A stretch of 18,924 nt of DNA from a bacterium (GTDB lineage Bacteria > RBG-13-66-14), in contig DATKYS010000045.1 in assembly GCA_035528375.1 (NCBI GenBank), forward strand, positions 1 to 18,924, given 5' to 3'. The notes beneath the pieces were generated by a model. That model saw only the letters and a list, made by a program, of their open reading frames with translations. It had not been told where the DNA came from and did not search any database. Below, piece by piece: positions 5,878 through 11,758 of this stretch. How positions within the stretch are numbered: the first letter of the stretch is position 1; each line of letters opens with the position of its first letter. Made by a program: the position numbers and the translations under genes.

Positions 5878-8172
5878 ATGAGCTTCAAAGCCTACCGCTG
5901 GGTCGAGGATCGGGTCGTCCGGCTGCTGGACTACTTCGAGTCGGCACCCGTCACCCTCGGGCGTGCGCTGGCGCTCCTGGCCGCCGTGTTCGCCTTCCGC
6001 AACGTCTTCGAGGCGCTGGCCGCGGGCTCTCCCCTCTACTACCCCGCCGCCTTCCTGGTCCACTTCCCCCTGGCCTACCTGCCCGGCATCGTGCTCATAC
6101 CGCTGGTCCTGGCGGCGCTCTCCGGCGAGCGGGTGGAGCGGGTGACCAAGGTGCTCGTCGTCGCCTGGGCGCTGACCGTCCTCCCGCCGCTCTTCGAGCT
6201 GGTCGCGGGCCACGCCGGGGCGAAAATCAGCTACCTGCCCATCCAGCCCGGGCGGTTCTGGTGGAGCGTCGGCAACTACTTCAACCCGGGGGTGGAGTTC
6301 GCGGGGGCCACGGCGGGGGTGCGGCTCGAGGCGGCGCTGGGTGTGATTCTGGGCGGGTATTACGTCTACCTCAAGCGGAAGAAAATCTGGATCGCGCTGG
6401 TGAGCCTGCCGGTCATCTTCTTCGTGATGGTCAACGTCTTCAGCCTGCCCTACATCTTCCACCATCTGCTGCGGGCCTGCGGGTCCGGCATCCCGCACGT
6501 GGCGGCGCTCTTCGGCACGCGGGGGCTGGTCCTGCGGCCGGCGCTGGACCTCTCCGACTACTCCACGGCGCTGTTGGACCTGTTGTACCTGACCCCGCTC
6601 CTGGCCCTGTGGCTCCTGGTTTACGGAAGAAAAAAGCTGAAGGAGGTCGCGCGCTGGGCCTTCCGCCTCGACACCGGCGGGTACGCCCTGGCGACGGGCG
6701 TCGGGCTTTGGCTGGGCTGGCGGGCGGTGGGGGCCGGGCTTCCTCTGGACAATCCGCTGGACTGGATGGCGATGCTCGGCGCGGTCCTGGCCGTGTTCCA
6801 CGCCGCGCTGGGGATACGGATGCTGCTGCCCAAGGACGCGCCGGGGGATAAACCCTCCAGTGTAAACGACGGCCCGCTCACCGACCGGGAGCGGAGGAAC
6901 GTCGGGGTCGTCTGCCTCCTGTTGGCCGCGGGCTGCGCCGGGACGGTGAATTACTACCTGTTGGGGACGCTGGCGGTGTTCGCGGCGGCGCAGGCCTTCC
7001 TCCACCTGCGCCCGTTGAACCTGCGGCGCGTCTGGCCTCTGTCGGGTCTTTTCATCGGCGTCTCGGCGGTCGCCGCCCTGGGCGTGGGACTGGCGGCGTT
7101 CATCGGCGGGGCGGTGACCACGGCGCTCCCCGGCGCGCTGACCTGGGGCGTGCTGGCCGTTGCGGTTCTCGGCGCGGGTGTGTTGGAGCTGCGGCCGGAG
7201 GCGCTCGTGGGCGGCCTCTTCAAGGACAGGGGCCGACGCGTCTTCGCCGCGGTGACCGCATCGCTGGGAGTTCTCATTGTTATCCTGCTGCCCCAGCCCC
7301 TGTGGAGCCGTATCGCCCTGGCCGCCCTGGGAGTCGGTCTGGCCGCGCTGATTCTGGCGCGGGAGGGGATGCCGCGCTGGGCCCACCTCGCCTGGCCGCT
7401 GGGGGCGCTGGTGGTTTTGGGTGGGCGGATGGGCCTCGGCGAAGAGCCGGTGGCGTTCGAGGACCTGCCGCCCAACCCCGTCGCCGTCGCCGCGCTCGAC
7501 GAGGCGACGGACCTCGAGCGGAACGACCTTTACGCCCATGCGGCCCTCGAGTACGCCCGGGCGGTGGAGGCCGGTGACGAGCGGGCTTGGGTCCTCGGCC
7601 CCCTGGCCTTCAACCTGCGTCAGACCGGCAGGCTGGACGAGGCGGAGGCGGTCCTGGAGCGCTCGGTGGCTCTCCACCCCGCGCACGCCCCGGCCCTGGT
7701 GGACCTGGCGGCGACGAAGATCGCGCTGGGCAAAATCGCCGAGGGTGAGCGGCTGTACCTGAGCGCCCTGGGGCTCTGGCCGGACCTGATCCAGCCCCGG
7801 GTGGCCCTGGGGCGGCTGGCGCTGGACCGGGGGTTGTCGTACCGGGAGCGGGGGGAATCGGAGCTGGCCGCGGAGTTCCTGGCCGAGGCGCTGGACTGGG
7901 CTCGGGGGGCCTACGACCTGGCGCCGGGCGACGAGTCGGCGGCCGGGCTCCTGGCCGCGGTGCAGGAGGAGCTGGGCAATTATTCCGAGGCCTACGCCCT
8001 GTGGGAGAAACGAGCCCACGCCGCGCCCCTGGACCTCGGCGCCCGCATCGCCCTGGCCCGGTTGGCTCTCAATTTGGGAAAAGAAGACGAGGCGCGGATG
8101 TGGCTCGAGGAGGCCCGGTCGCTGGACCCCGGCTGCGAGGTGCCCCCGGGCCTGCGGGAACTCTTGCGCTGA
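5878..8172 (+). CDS. polytopic membrane protein with degenerate UbiA-like segment and C-terminal TPR domain
   Basis: 764 residues. Residues about 25-225 form several hydrophobic membrane segments of no family I recognise. Residues about 275-520 look like a worn UbiA prenyltransferase fold: DKPSSVNDGPLTDRE (from 324) resembles the NKPxRPLxxGxxS segment, and NYYLLG...LHLRPLNLRR resembles the YSxPPLRLKR segment. However, the Asp-rich NxxxDxxxD metal site is not there, so prenyl transfer is unlikely. Residues about 541-764 are TPR repeats (for example LRQTGRLDEAEAVLERSVALHP and EELGNYSEAYALWEKRAHAAP), which mediate protein contacts. No Shine-Dalgarno is visible before ATG 5878, but the promoter lies just upstream. 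The gene stands alone between a divergent promoter and a repeat region. Role unknown; assembly or scaffolding at the membrane is a guess. Confidence 0.8.
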   Translation: MSFKAYRWVEDRVVRLLDYFESAPVTLGRALALLAAVFAFRNVFEALAAGSPLYYPAAFLVHFPLAYLPGIVLIPLVLAALSGERVERVTKVLVVAWALTVLPPLFELVAGHAGAKISYLPIQPGRFWWSVGNYFNPGVEFAGATAGVRLEAALGVILGGYYVYLKRKKIWIALVSLPVIFFVMVNVFSLPYIFHHLLRACGSGIPHVAALFGTRGLVLRPALDLSDYSTALLDLLYLTPLLALWLLVYGRKKLKEVARWAFRLDTGGYALATGVGLWLGWRAVGAGLPLDNPLDWMAMLGAVLAVFHAALGIRMLLPKDAPGDKPSSVNDGPLTDRERRNVGVVCLLLAAGCAGTVNYYLLGTLAVFAAAQAFLHLRPLNLRRVWPLSGLFIGVSAVAALGVGLAAFIGGAVTTALPGALTWGVLAVAVLGAGVLELRPEALVGGLFKDRGRRVFAAVTASLGVLIVILLPQPLWSRIALAALGVGLAALILAREGMPRWAHLAWPLGALVVLGGRMGLGEEPVAFEDLPPNPVAVAALDEATDLERNDLYAHAALEYARAVEAGDERAWVLGPLAFNLRQTGRLDEAEAVLERSVALHPAHAPALVDLAATKIALGKIAEGERLYLSALGLWPDLIQPRVALGRLALDRGLSYRERGESELAAEFLAEALDWARGAYDLAPGDESAAGLLAAVQEELGNYSEAYALWEKRAHAAPLDLGARIALARLALNLGKEDEARMWLEEARSLDPGCEVPPGLRELLR

Positions 8173-8236
8173 ATGCGGCCGGTCGGGGAGGCTCGCCCTT
8201 GGGCCGGGGTGAGGGACAGGATCGGGAAGGTGGAAC

Positions 8237-8271
8237 GGGCGGGTGTGGACACCCGCCCCTACGTCATCGCA
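8237..8271 (+). repeat. hairpin repeat with conserved tail, copy 2
   Basis: GGGCGGGTGT (8237-8246) pairs with ACACCCGCCC (8249-8258) and is followed by CTACGTCATCGCA (8259-8271). The stem is unrelated to copy 1 while the tail is nearly the same. Confidence 0.75.
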
Positions 8272-8277
8272 TTTCGC

Positions 8278-8312
8278 GGCGGCCCGCAGAGGGGCCGCCC
8301 TACATCATCGCA
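8278..8312 (+). repeat. hairpin repeat with conserved tail, copy 3
   Basis: GGCGGCCC (8278-8285) pairs with GGGCCGCC (8292-8299) and is followed by CTACATCATCGCA (8300-8312). It starts six bases after the tail of copy 2. Confidence 0.75.
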
Positions 8313-8394
8313 ACCCACGTATGCAGCGGTCCCCCTCTCCCTGTGGGAGAGGGTTGGGGTGAGGGCTTCCTTTGAACAAAACGCGGCGGCCCGC
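8300..8394 (+). repeat. 95-bp direct repeat, unit A
   Basis: The unit begins with the tail of hairpin copy 3, continues through CCCACGTATGCAGCGGT and the palindrome CCCTCTCCC-TGT-GGGAGAGGG with its TTGGGGTGAGGGCTTCC flank, and ends in the first arm of hairpin copy 4. It matches unit B (8457-8551) at 92 of 95 positions by eye, and all three differences are C to T. Confidence 0.9.
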
Positions 8395-8416
8395 GGAGGG
8401 GCCGCCCTACACATTT
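8385..8416 (+). repeat. hairpin repeat with degenerate tail, copy 4
   Basis: GGCGGCCC (8385-8392) pairs with GGGCCGCC (8399-8406) and is followed by CTACACATTT. The tail departs from the family after CTACA, so this copy is partly decayed. Confidence 0.65.
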
Positions 8417-8422
8417 AAAATC

Positions 8423-8469
8423 GGGCTGACCTGAACGGCTCGCCGTCGGTCGGCCCCTACATCATCGCA
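8423..8469 (+). repeat. hairpin repeat with conserved tail, copy 5
   Basis: GGGCTGACC (8423-8431) pairs with GGTCGGCCC (8448-8456), including one T-G pair, and is followed by CTACATCATCGCA (8457-8469). The stem resembles copy 1 and the loop is longer. Confidence 0.7.
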
Positions 8470-8551
8470 ACCCACGTATGCAGCGGTCTCCCTCTCCCTG
8501 TGGGAGAGGGTTGGGGTGAGGGCTTCCTTTGAATAAAATGCGGCGGCCCGC
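8457..8551 (+). repeat. 95-bp direct repeat, unit B
   Basis: Second copy of the unit at 8300-8394, offset by exactly 157 bp. It ends in the arm GGCGGCCCGC (8542-8551) right at the stop codon of the ferritin-like gene. The matching second arm is missing, as if the repeat were cut at the gene boundary. Confidence 0.9.
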
Positions 8552-9025
8552 TCAAGCCCCCAAGCTCTTCCGGTACGCCTCGAGGCGCTCCACGTGCCGG
8601 TGCTCCTCCTCGATGATCCGCTCCAGCCGGTTCCGGTCTATCCCCCGCGCCACCTCCTTGACTTTTCCGAAAAAGCGGATCGTCTCGCGCTCGAAGCCCA
8701 GGGCGACCTCCACGAGCGCCGCCGTGTCGCCCGTCGCGGCCAGCCCCTTCGCCGCCTCGGCGGTGGTGAGGGTGTGGTCGCGGACGGCGGCGTCCATGAA
8801 GCGCGAGGTCTGCTCGTCCAGGGGCTTTTCCCCCTCGGGGGTCGCCCGGAGCATCTCGGAAAAAACGGCGTAGTGGACGCGCTCCTGGTCCCGGAGGAAG
8901 CGGAAGAGCTCCTGGGCCTCGGGCTTGACGGCCCGCTCCAGGGCCTCGCCGTAGAAGGCCTCGCCGGCCAGCTCTATGCGCCGGGCGACGGACAGCGCCT
9001 CGCCGAGGGTGAAGAGGTTCGACAT
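8552..9025 (-). CDS. ferritin-like (rubrerythrin-family) diiron protein
   Basis: 157 residues, almost entirely helical. It shows the ferritin-like pattern of two ExxH motifs: E48-RV-H51 in RDQERVH, and the IIEEEHRHVERL segment (E139-xx-H142 or E141-xx-H144). Further candidate ligands are E18 (RIELAGEAFYGEA) and E112/E114 (FERETIRFF). It lacks the C-terminal rubredoxin-like cysteines of true rubrerythrin, so electron supply must be external. Likely jobs are peroxide or oxygen detoxification or iron handling in the cytoplasm. The ATG at 9025 follows GGGAG on the minus strand. The gene is monocistronic, with a promoter candidate at 9061-9087 and the tRNA terminator upstream. I cannot name a narrower subfamily. 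Confidence 0.85.
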   Translation of the reverse strand: MSNLFTLGEALSVARRIELAGEAFYGEALERAVKPEAQELFRFLRDQERVHYAVFSEMLRATPEGEKPLDEQTSRFMDAAVRDHTLTTAEAAKGLAATGDTAALVEVALGFERETIRFFGKVKEVARGIDRNRLERIIEEEHRHVERLEAYRKSLGA

Positions 9026-9050
9026 CGCTTCTCCCGCCGTGGATTGACGA

Positions 9051-9072
9051 CCCCCGGAGGATAATCCGGGGG
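9051..9072. repeat. inverted repeat over the -10 region of the ferritin-like gene
   Basis: CCCCCGGA (9051-9058) and TCCGGGGG (9065-9072) are perfect 8-bp arms around the 6-nt loop GGATAA. The repeat overlaps the likely -10 box (9061-9066). It may be a repressor operator or a leader hairpin. No T-tract follows it on either strand. Confidence 0.55.
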
Positions 9073-9087
9073 CGTTTCCCGTGTCAA
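9061..9087 (-). promoter_or_regulatory. promoter candidate for the ferritin-like gene
   Basis: On the minus strand, TTGACA (9082-9087) is a perfect -35 box. GATTAT (9061-9066) is a fair -10 box at a short 15-bp spacing. The start would fall near 9054, about 29 nt before the ATG. The tight spacing and the overlapping inverted repeat suggest a regulated promoter. Confidence 0.42.
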
Positions 9088-9104
9088 ACCCCGCTCCCTG
9101 TCGG

Positions 9105-9133
9105 TTAAAAAGAGGGAACCCTCGCGGGTCCCC
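9105..9133 (-). terminator. rho-independent terminator of tRNA-Asn
   Basis: On the minus strand, GGGGACCC (9126-9133) pairs with GGGTTCCC (9114-9121) around a GCGA tetraloop, followed by TCTTTTT. The stem starts one base after the encoded CCA of the tRNA. Confidence 0.85.
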
Positions 9134-9134
9134 G

Positions 9135-9209
9135 TGGCTCCTCGGGCCGGACTTGAACCAGCAACCAATCGGTTAACAGCCGATTGCTCTACCATTGAGC
9201 TACCGAGGA
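9135..9209 (-). tRNA. tRNA-Asn (anticodon GTT)
   Basis: On the minus strand all four arms fold. The acceptor is TCCTCGG/CCGAGGA, the D arm GCTC/GAGC with the AATGGTA loop, and the anticodon arm ATCGG-CTGTTAA-CCGAT with GTT. The T arm is GCTGG-TTCAAGT-CCGGC, followed by discriminator G and a genome-encoded CCA (9135-9137). Between its promoter and the 5' end there is a strong leader hairpin (9217-9241), which is probably removed during processing. It forms its own transcription unit, with promoter at 9245-9273 and terminator at 9105-9133. Confidence 0.96.
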
Positions 9210-9244
9210 TCGCAAATCCGCTCCCCGACGGGGGAAGCGGACGT

Positions 9245-9273
9245 ATTTTGCCAGAGGGCCGGGGATGTGTCAA
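9245..9273 (-). promoter_or_regulatory. promoter of tRNA-Asn
   Basis: On the minus strand, TTGACA (9268-9273, perfect -35) and CAAAAT (9245-9250) are separated by 17 bp. It starts 12 nt after the dnaJ stop, so the tRNA need not depend on read-through from the chaperone operon. Confidence 0.62.
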
Positions 9274-9284
9274 CCCCGGCGGGC

Positions 9285-10376
9285 CTAGCCGCCGATTTTC
9301 GCGAACTCCTCGATCAGCTCGCGCTGCCTTTTGGTGAGCTTCTTGGGGATGGCGACCGCCAGGACGATGAAGTGGTCGCCGATGCGGCCGCTCTTCTCGG
9401 CGTGGATGCCCTTGCGCTTGAGGCGGAGCTTGGTGCCGGGCTGGGTCCCCGGCGGCACCTTGGCGCAGACCTCGCCGTGGATGGTCTGGGTGTAGACCTC
9501 GCCGCCGAGGATGGCGGCGGTCAGCGGTATCTCCTCCTCGGTGTAAATGTCGCAGCTCTCGCGGCGGAAGCGGGGGTGGGGGTTGGCGCGGACGCGGACG
9601 TAGAGGTCGCCGGGGGGGCCGCCGTTGACGCCGGGCTCGCCGCGGCCCGGGATGCGTATCTTCTGGTCCTCGGAGATACCGGCGGGAACGGTCACCGAGA
9701 GGGCGGTGTCCCCCTGGGCGCGGCCGGTGCCGTAGCAGGCGGAGCAGGTCTCCGCCGGAATCACCCCCCGGCCGAGGCAGTGGGGGCAGGTCTGGCTCAG
9801 GGCGAATCCGCCCTGGGACTTGGTCACGCGGCCGGTGCCGCCGCAGTCACTGCAAGTTTCATAGCTCGTCCCCGGCTTGCCGCCCGAGCCCTTGCACACG
9901 GGGCAGACGCCCGAGGCGGGGACGCGGAGCTTGACCTTCCCTCCCAGGGCCACGGTGAGGAAATCCACGCCGATGGTGAGGGTGATGTCCTCGCCGGCCC
10001 GGCGGGTGGAGCGGGCGCGTCCGCGCGCGGCGCCGCCGAAGAACTGCTCGAAGAGGTCGCCGACGCCGCCTCCGCCGCCGAAGAGGTCGCCCGGGTTGAA
10101 GCCCCGCCCGCCGAAGCCCCCGGCGCCGGGCTGCCCGCCCATGCGCGGGTCGTAGGAACCGCCGTAGCGCCGGATGGTGTCGTACTGCTCCCGCTTCGTC
10201 TTGTCGGAGAGGACGGAGTAGGCTTCGCCGATCTCCTTGAAGCGGTTCTCGGCGTCGGAGTTCCCGCTGTTGCGGTCGGGGTGGTATTTCTTGGCCAGCT
10301 CGCGGTAGGCGCGCTTGATGTCGGCCTCGGAGGCGTTCTCCGGCACGCCCAGAATCTGGTAAAAATCCTTAGCCAT
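9285..10376 (-). CDS. dnaJ: chaperone protein DnaJ (Hsp40)
   Basis: DnaJ binds unfolded proteins and stimulates the ATPase of DnaK. It has 363 residues, a normal full length. The J domain carries HPD at 32-34. A Gly/Phe-rich linker occupies about 72-115. The zinc domain has all four repeats: C158/C161 (CPVCKGSG), C175/C178 (CSDCGGTG), C197/C200 (CPHCLGRG) and C211/C214 (CSACYGTG). The two C-terminal beta-sandwich domains follow, including GDLYVRVRANPHPRFRR. The start overlaps the end of grpE by 8 nt, indicating translational coupling. No terminator is visible between the stop and the tRNA promoter. Confidence 0.97.
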   Translation of the reverse strand: MAKDFYQILGVPENASEADIKRAYRELAKKYHPDRNSGNSDAENRFKEIGEAYSVLSDKTKREQYDTIRRYGGSYDPRMGGQPGAGGFGGRGFNPGDLFGGGGGVGDLFEQFFGGAARGRARSTRRAGEDITLTIGVDFLTVALGGKVKLRVPASGVCPVCKGSGGKPGTSYETCSDCGGTGRVTKSQGGFALSQTCPHCLGRGVIPAETCSACYGTGRAQGDTALSVTVPAGISEDQKIRIPGRGEPGVNGGPPGDLYVRVRANPHPRFRRESCDIYTEEEIPLTAAILGGEVYTQTIHGEVCAKVPPGTQPGTKLRLKRKGIHAEKSGRIGDHFIVLAVAIPKKLTKRQRELIEEFAKIGG

Positions 10377-10947
10377 CGGCGCCGCCCCATCCGTCGGTCC
10401 CCTCTCCGTCGGCGGGGGACTGGGCCACCACCACCTGCGCCGGGCGCAGGACCACGTCCCCCCACAGGTAGCCGTAGGCGTGGACAGCGATGACGGTGCC
10501 GGGCTCGGCGTCGGGCGCGGGCCGGACCGCCAGGCACGCGTGGAAGCGGGGATCGAAGGGCTTCCCCAGGGGATCCATGCGCTCCACCCCCACGACAGCC
10601 AGGGCGGCGTCCAGCTTCTCGATGACCCGTAAAATCCCGGCGCGGTAAGCCTCGTCGGCGGTGTCGTGGGCGGCGGCGAGGTGCAGATCGTCCACCGCCG
10701 GCAGGATGCTCGCCAGCAGCGTCCGGTACGCCTCGGCGCGGACCAGATGACCCTGCGCCAGGCTGCGCTTGCGGAAATTGTCGAAATCGGCGGCCAGGCG
10801 GAGGTATTTGTCCCGGAGCTCCGCCAGCTCCTCCTCGGGCGCGGGCGGCCGCGGTTCCGGCTTTTCGGTCACCGGGACCTCCGCGTCGCGCTCCGGGGCG
10901 GACGGTTGCCCAAAATCCGCCGGCTCAGGCTTTCTTCTCTTCTCCAT
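10369..10947 (-). CDS. grpE: nucleotide exchange factor GrpE
   Basis: GrpE is the ADP-release factor for DnaK and works as a dimer through a long helix. It has 192 residues. The N-terminus (about 1-38) is Pro/Glu-rich and disordered. The coiled helix (about 39-85) contains ELRDKYLRLAADFDNFRKR, and LPAVDDLHLA follows. The C-terminal beta domain has GKPFDPRFHACLAV, GTVIAVHAYGYLW and VLRPAQVVV, the usual GrpE signature. Its start lies inside the end of the roadblock gene (23-nt overlap) and its stop overlaps the dnaJ start (8 nt), so all three are probably translated from one mRNA. The only upstream start with a plausible ribosome site is ATG 10947, after GAGGGAC. Confidence 0.95.
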   Translation of the reverse strand: MEKRRKPEPADFGQPSAPERDAEVPVTEKPEPRPPAPEEELAELRDKYLRLAADFDNFRKRSLAQGHLVRAEAYRTLLASILPAVDDLHLAAAHDTADEAYRAGILRVIEKLDAALAVVGVERMDPLGKPFDPRFHACLAVRPAPDAEPGTVIAVHAYGYLWGDVVLRPAQVVVAQSPADGEGTDGWGGADG

Positions 10948-11317
10948 GTCCCTCGATGAGGGGGCCGAGGTAGTCCTTCAGGCGGCGCATGGTCAAGAGC
11001 GCCTGGCCCAGGTTGCCCCCGAGGAAGACCCCCATCCCGACGAGGTAGTTCTCGGAAACGGGGGCGAAGACGACGTGGGTCATGTTCGAGGAGACGATGA
11101 TGTTGGCGATTTGGCCGTCGCCGCCGGAGTCCAGGGAGGCCTTCTTGGCGGCCAGAAGGACGCCGATGTAGGACATGGCGGCGTTGTCCACGTTGAAGCG
11201 GCCGCTGATGTCCACCTTGTCCACCATGATGCCGGTCATCTCGAACAGCACGGTGGCGAAGGCGCCTTTGGTGTCCTGAATCGCCTTCATCAGGGCGCCG
11301 CGAATCTCCTGCTGCAT
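10925..11317 (-). CDS. roadblock/LC7-domain protein
   Basis: A single-domain protein of 130 residues with the alternating helix and strand pattern of the roadblock/LC7 fold: GAFATVLFEMTGIMVDKVD, then a helix DNAAMSYIGVLLAAKKA, strands QIANIIVSS and THVVFAPVSENYLVGMGV, and a final helix. Bacterial members such as MglB usually regulate small Ras-like GTPases, but no GTPase gene is present in this window. The gene is instead the first of a three-gene unit with grpE and dnaJ. Its stop overlaps the grpE start by 23 nt, so its product is made in step with the co-chaperones. The family call is by pattern, and the link to chaperone function is inference from position only. Confidence 0.75.
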   Translation of the reverse strand: MQQEIRGALMKAIQDTKGAFATVLFEMTGIMVDKVDISGRFNVDNAAMSYIGVLLAAKKASLDSGGDGQIANIIVSSNMTHVVFAPVSENYLVGMGVFLGGNLGQALLTMRRLKDYLGPLIEGHGEEKKA

Positions 11318-11377
11318 GGGTTCCGCCTTTGGGGGAGGTGGAATTTGGTCGGGTCTCGGACCCGGTTCGTTTTACTC

Positions 11378-11406
11378 AGTATAGATTAATTCCGCCCGGA
11401 CCTTCA
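11378..11406 (-). promoter_or_regulatory. promoter candidate for roadblock-grpE-dnaJ
   Basis: On the minus strand, TATACT (11378-11383) is a good -10 box. The -35 position (TGAAGG, 11401-11406, 17-bp spacer) matches poorly. Start near 11371 would give a leader of about 54 nt. No CIRCE-type inverted repeat is seen. Confidence 0.38.
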
Positions 11407-11460
11407 GGTCGGTCGAAGGGCGGGCCCGCCGACCCGCCCTCTGGTTTTATCTAGGTTTGA

Positions 11461-11506
11461 CCCTCACCCTAACCCGTAGGCGAGCCTCTCCCTAGAAGGG
11501 AGAGGG
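11461..11506 (+). repeat. CCCTCACCC/CCCTCTCCC palindromic repeat, copy c
   Basis: CCCTCACCCTAACCC (11461-11475) is followed by CCTCTCCC (11485-11492) pairing with GGGAGAGG (11498-11505). The same module occurs in opposite orientation at about 8332 and 8489 inside the direct repeats. Confidence 0.7.
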
Positions 11507-11536
11507 GACATGGGGCGCCACGAGTCCAGGCTGCGT

Positions 11537-11579
11537 CCATGTAGGGCGGCCCCGTGGGATAAATCCCCTGCGGGCCGCC
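11537..11579 (-). repeat. hairpin repeat, reverse copy (copy 6)
   Basis: GGCGGCCC (11545-11552) pairs with GGGCCGCC (11572-11579) around a long loop that itself contains GGGAT/ATCCC. On the minus strand the hairpin is followed by CTACATGGA. The arms are identical to copies 3 and 4 and the tail matches the family only through CTACAT. Confidence 0.65.
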
Positions 11580-11597
11580 GCGCTTTTTCTAAGGCGG

Positions 11598-11651
11598 CCC
11601 TCACACTAGCCCGTGAGGCCGAGCCTCATCCCCAGAAGAGAGAGAGGGGAT
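11598..11651 (+). repeat. decayed CCCTCACCC-type repeat, copy d
   Basis: CCCTCACACTAGCCCGTGAGG is followed by CCTCATCCCC and an AGAGAGAGGGG arm. It is the same module as at 11461 and 11709, but the arms no longer pair cleanly. Confidence 0.5.
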
Positions 11652-11708
11652 AGCCCTCATCGCCGGCCCATGAGCGTATCCTCGTTCTACAGGGAGAGAG
11701 AGTTCCTA

Positions 11709-11743
11709 CCCTCACCCTAGCCCTCTCCCTAAAAGGGAGAGGG
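11709..11743 (+). repeat. CCCTCACCC/CCCTCTCCC palindromic repeat, copy e
   Basis: CCCTCACCCTAG leads into CCCTCTCCC (11721-11729), loop TAAAA and GGGAGAGGG (11735-11743). It lies just past the dnaK stop and might form the 3' end structure of the dnaK mRNA, but it has no following T-tract on the minus strand. Confidence 0.75.
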
Positions 11744-11758
11744 GAGAGGGGGCAGGAT

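Larger units (their letters stand above)
8173..8551. repeat. repeat-packed intergenic region, 379 nt
   Basis: No gene is seen. The region is a head-to-tail series of four hairpin-plus-tail elements (8237, 8278, 8385, 8423) and two CCCTCTCCC/GGGAGAGGG palindromes. Parts of these are duplicated as a 95-bp direct repeat (8300-8394 and 8457-8551). It lies between the convergent ends of the TPR protein gene and the ferritin-like gene, with the last repeat ending one base before the latter's stop codon. Confidence 0.85.
11318..11758. repeat. repeat-rich spacer between dnaK and the roadblock gene, 441 nt
   Basis: No gene is seen. Near the roadblock gene lies a promoter candidate (11378-11406), preceded in the leader by a small GGGTC/GACCC hairpin (11351-11363). 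The rest is one reverse hairpin repeat (11537-11579) and three CCCTCACCC/CCCTCTCCC-type palindromic repeats (11461, 11598, 11709) in different states of decay. The stretch splits what is often a compact dnaK-grpE-dnaJ operon. Confidence 0.8.

Noticed and set aside
5854-8019. 721-codon open frame on the minus strand across the membrane/TPR gene
   Set aside because: The translation is a low-complexity Gln/Arg/Pro/Gly string typical of GC-rich antisense. The plus-strand frame has membrane segments, TPR motifs and a promoter.
8173-8551. CRISPR array in the repeated region
   Set aside because: Repeats are only two long units with a 157-bp period, plus hairpins of differing sequence. There are no regular short repeats with unique spacers and no cas genes.
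9217-9241. dnaJ terminator
   Set aside because: A strong hairpin is present, but only a short T run follows on the minus strand and it lies downstream of the tRNA promoter. It is better read as the leader of the tRNA precursor.
9195-10493. 432-codon plus-strand open frame across dnaJ and the tRNA
   Set aside because: It is antisense to dnaJ and runs through part of the tRNA gene. It contains no recognisable domain.
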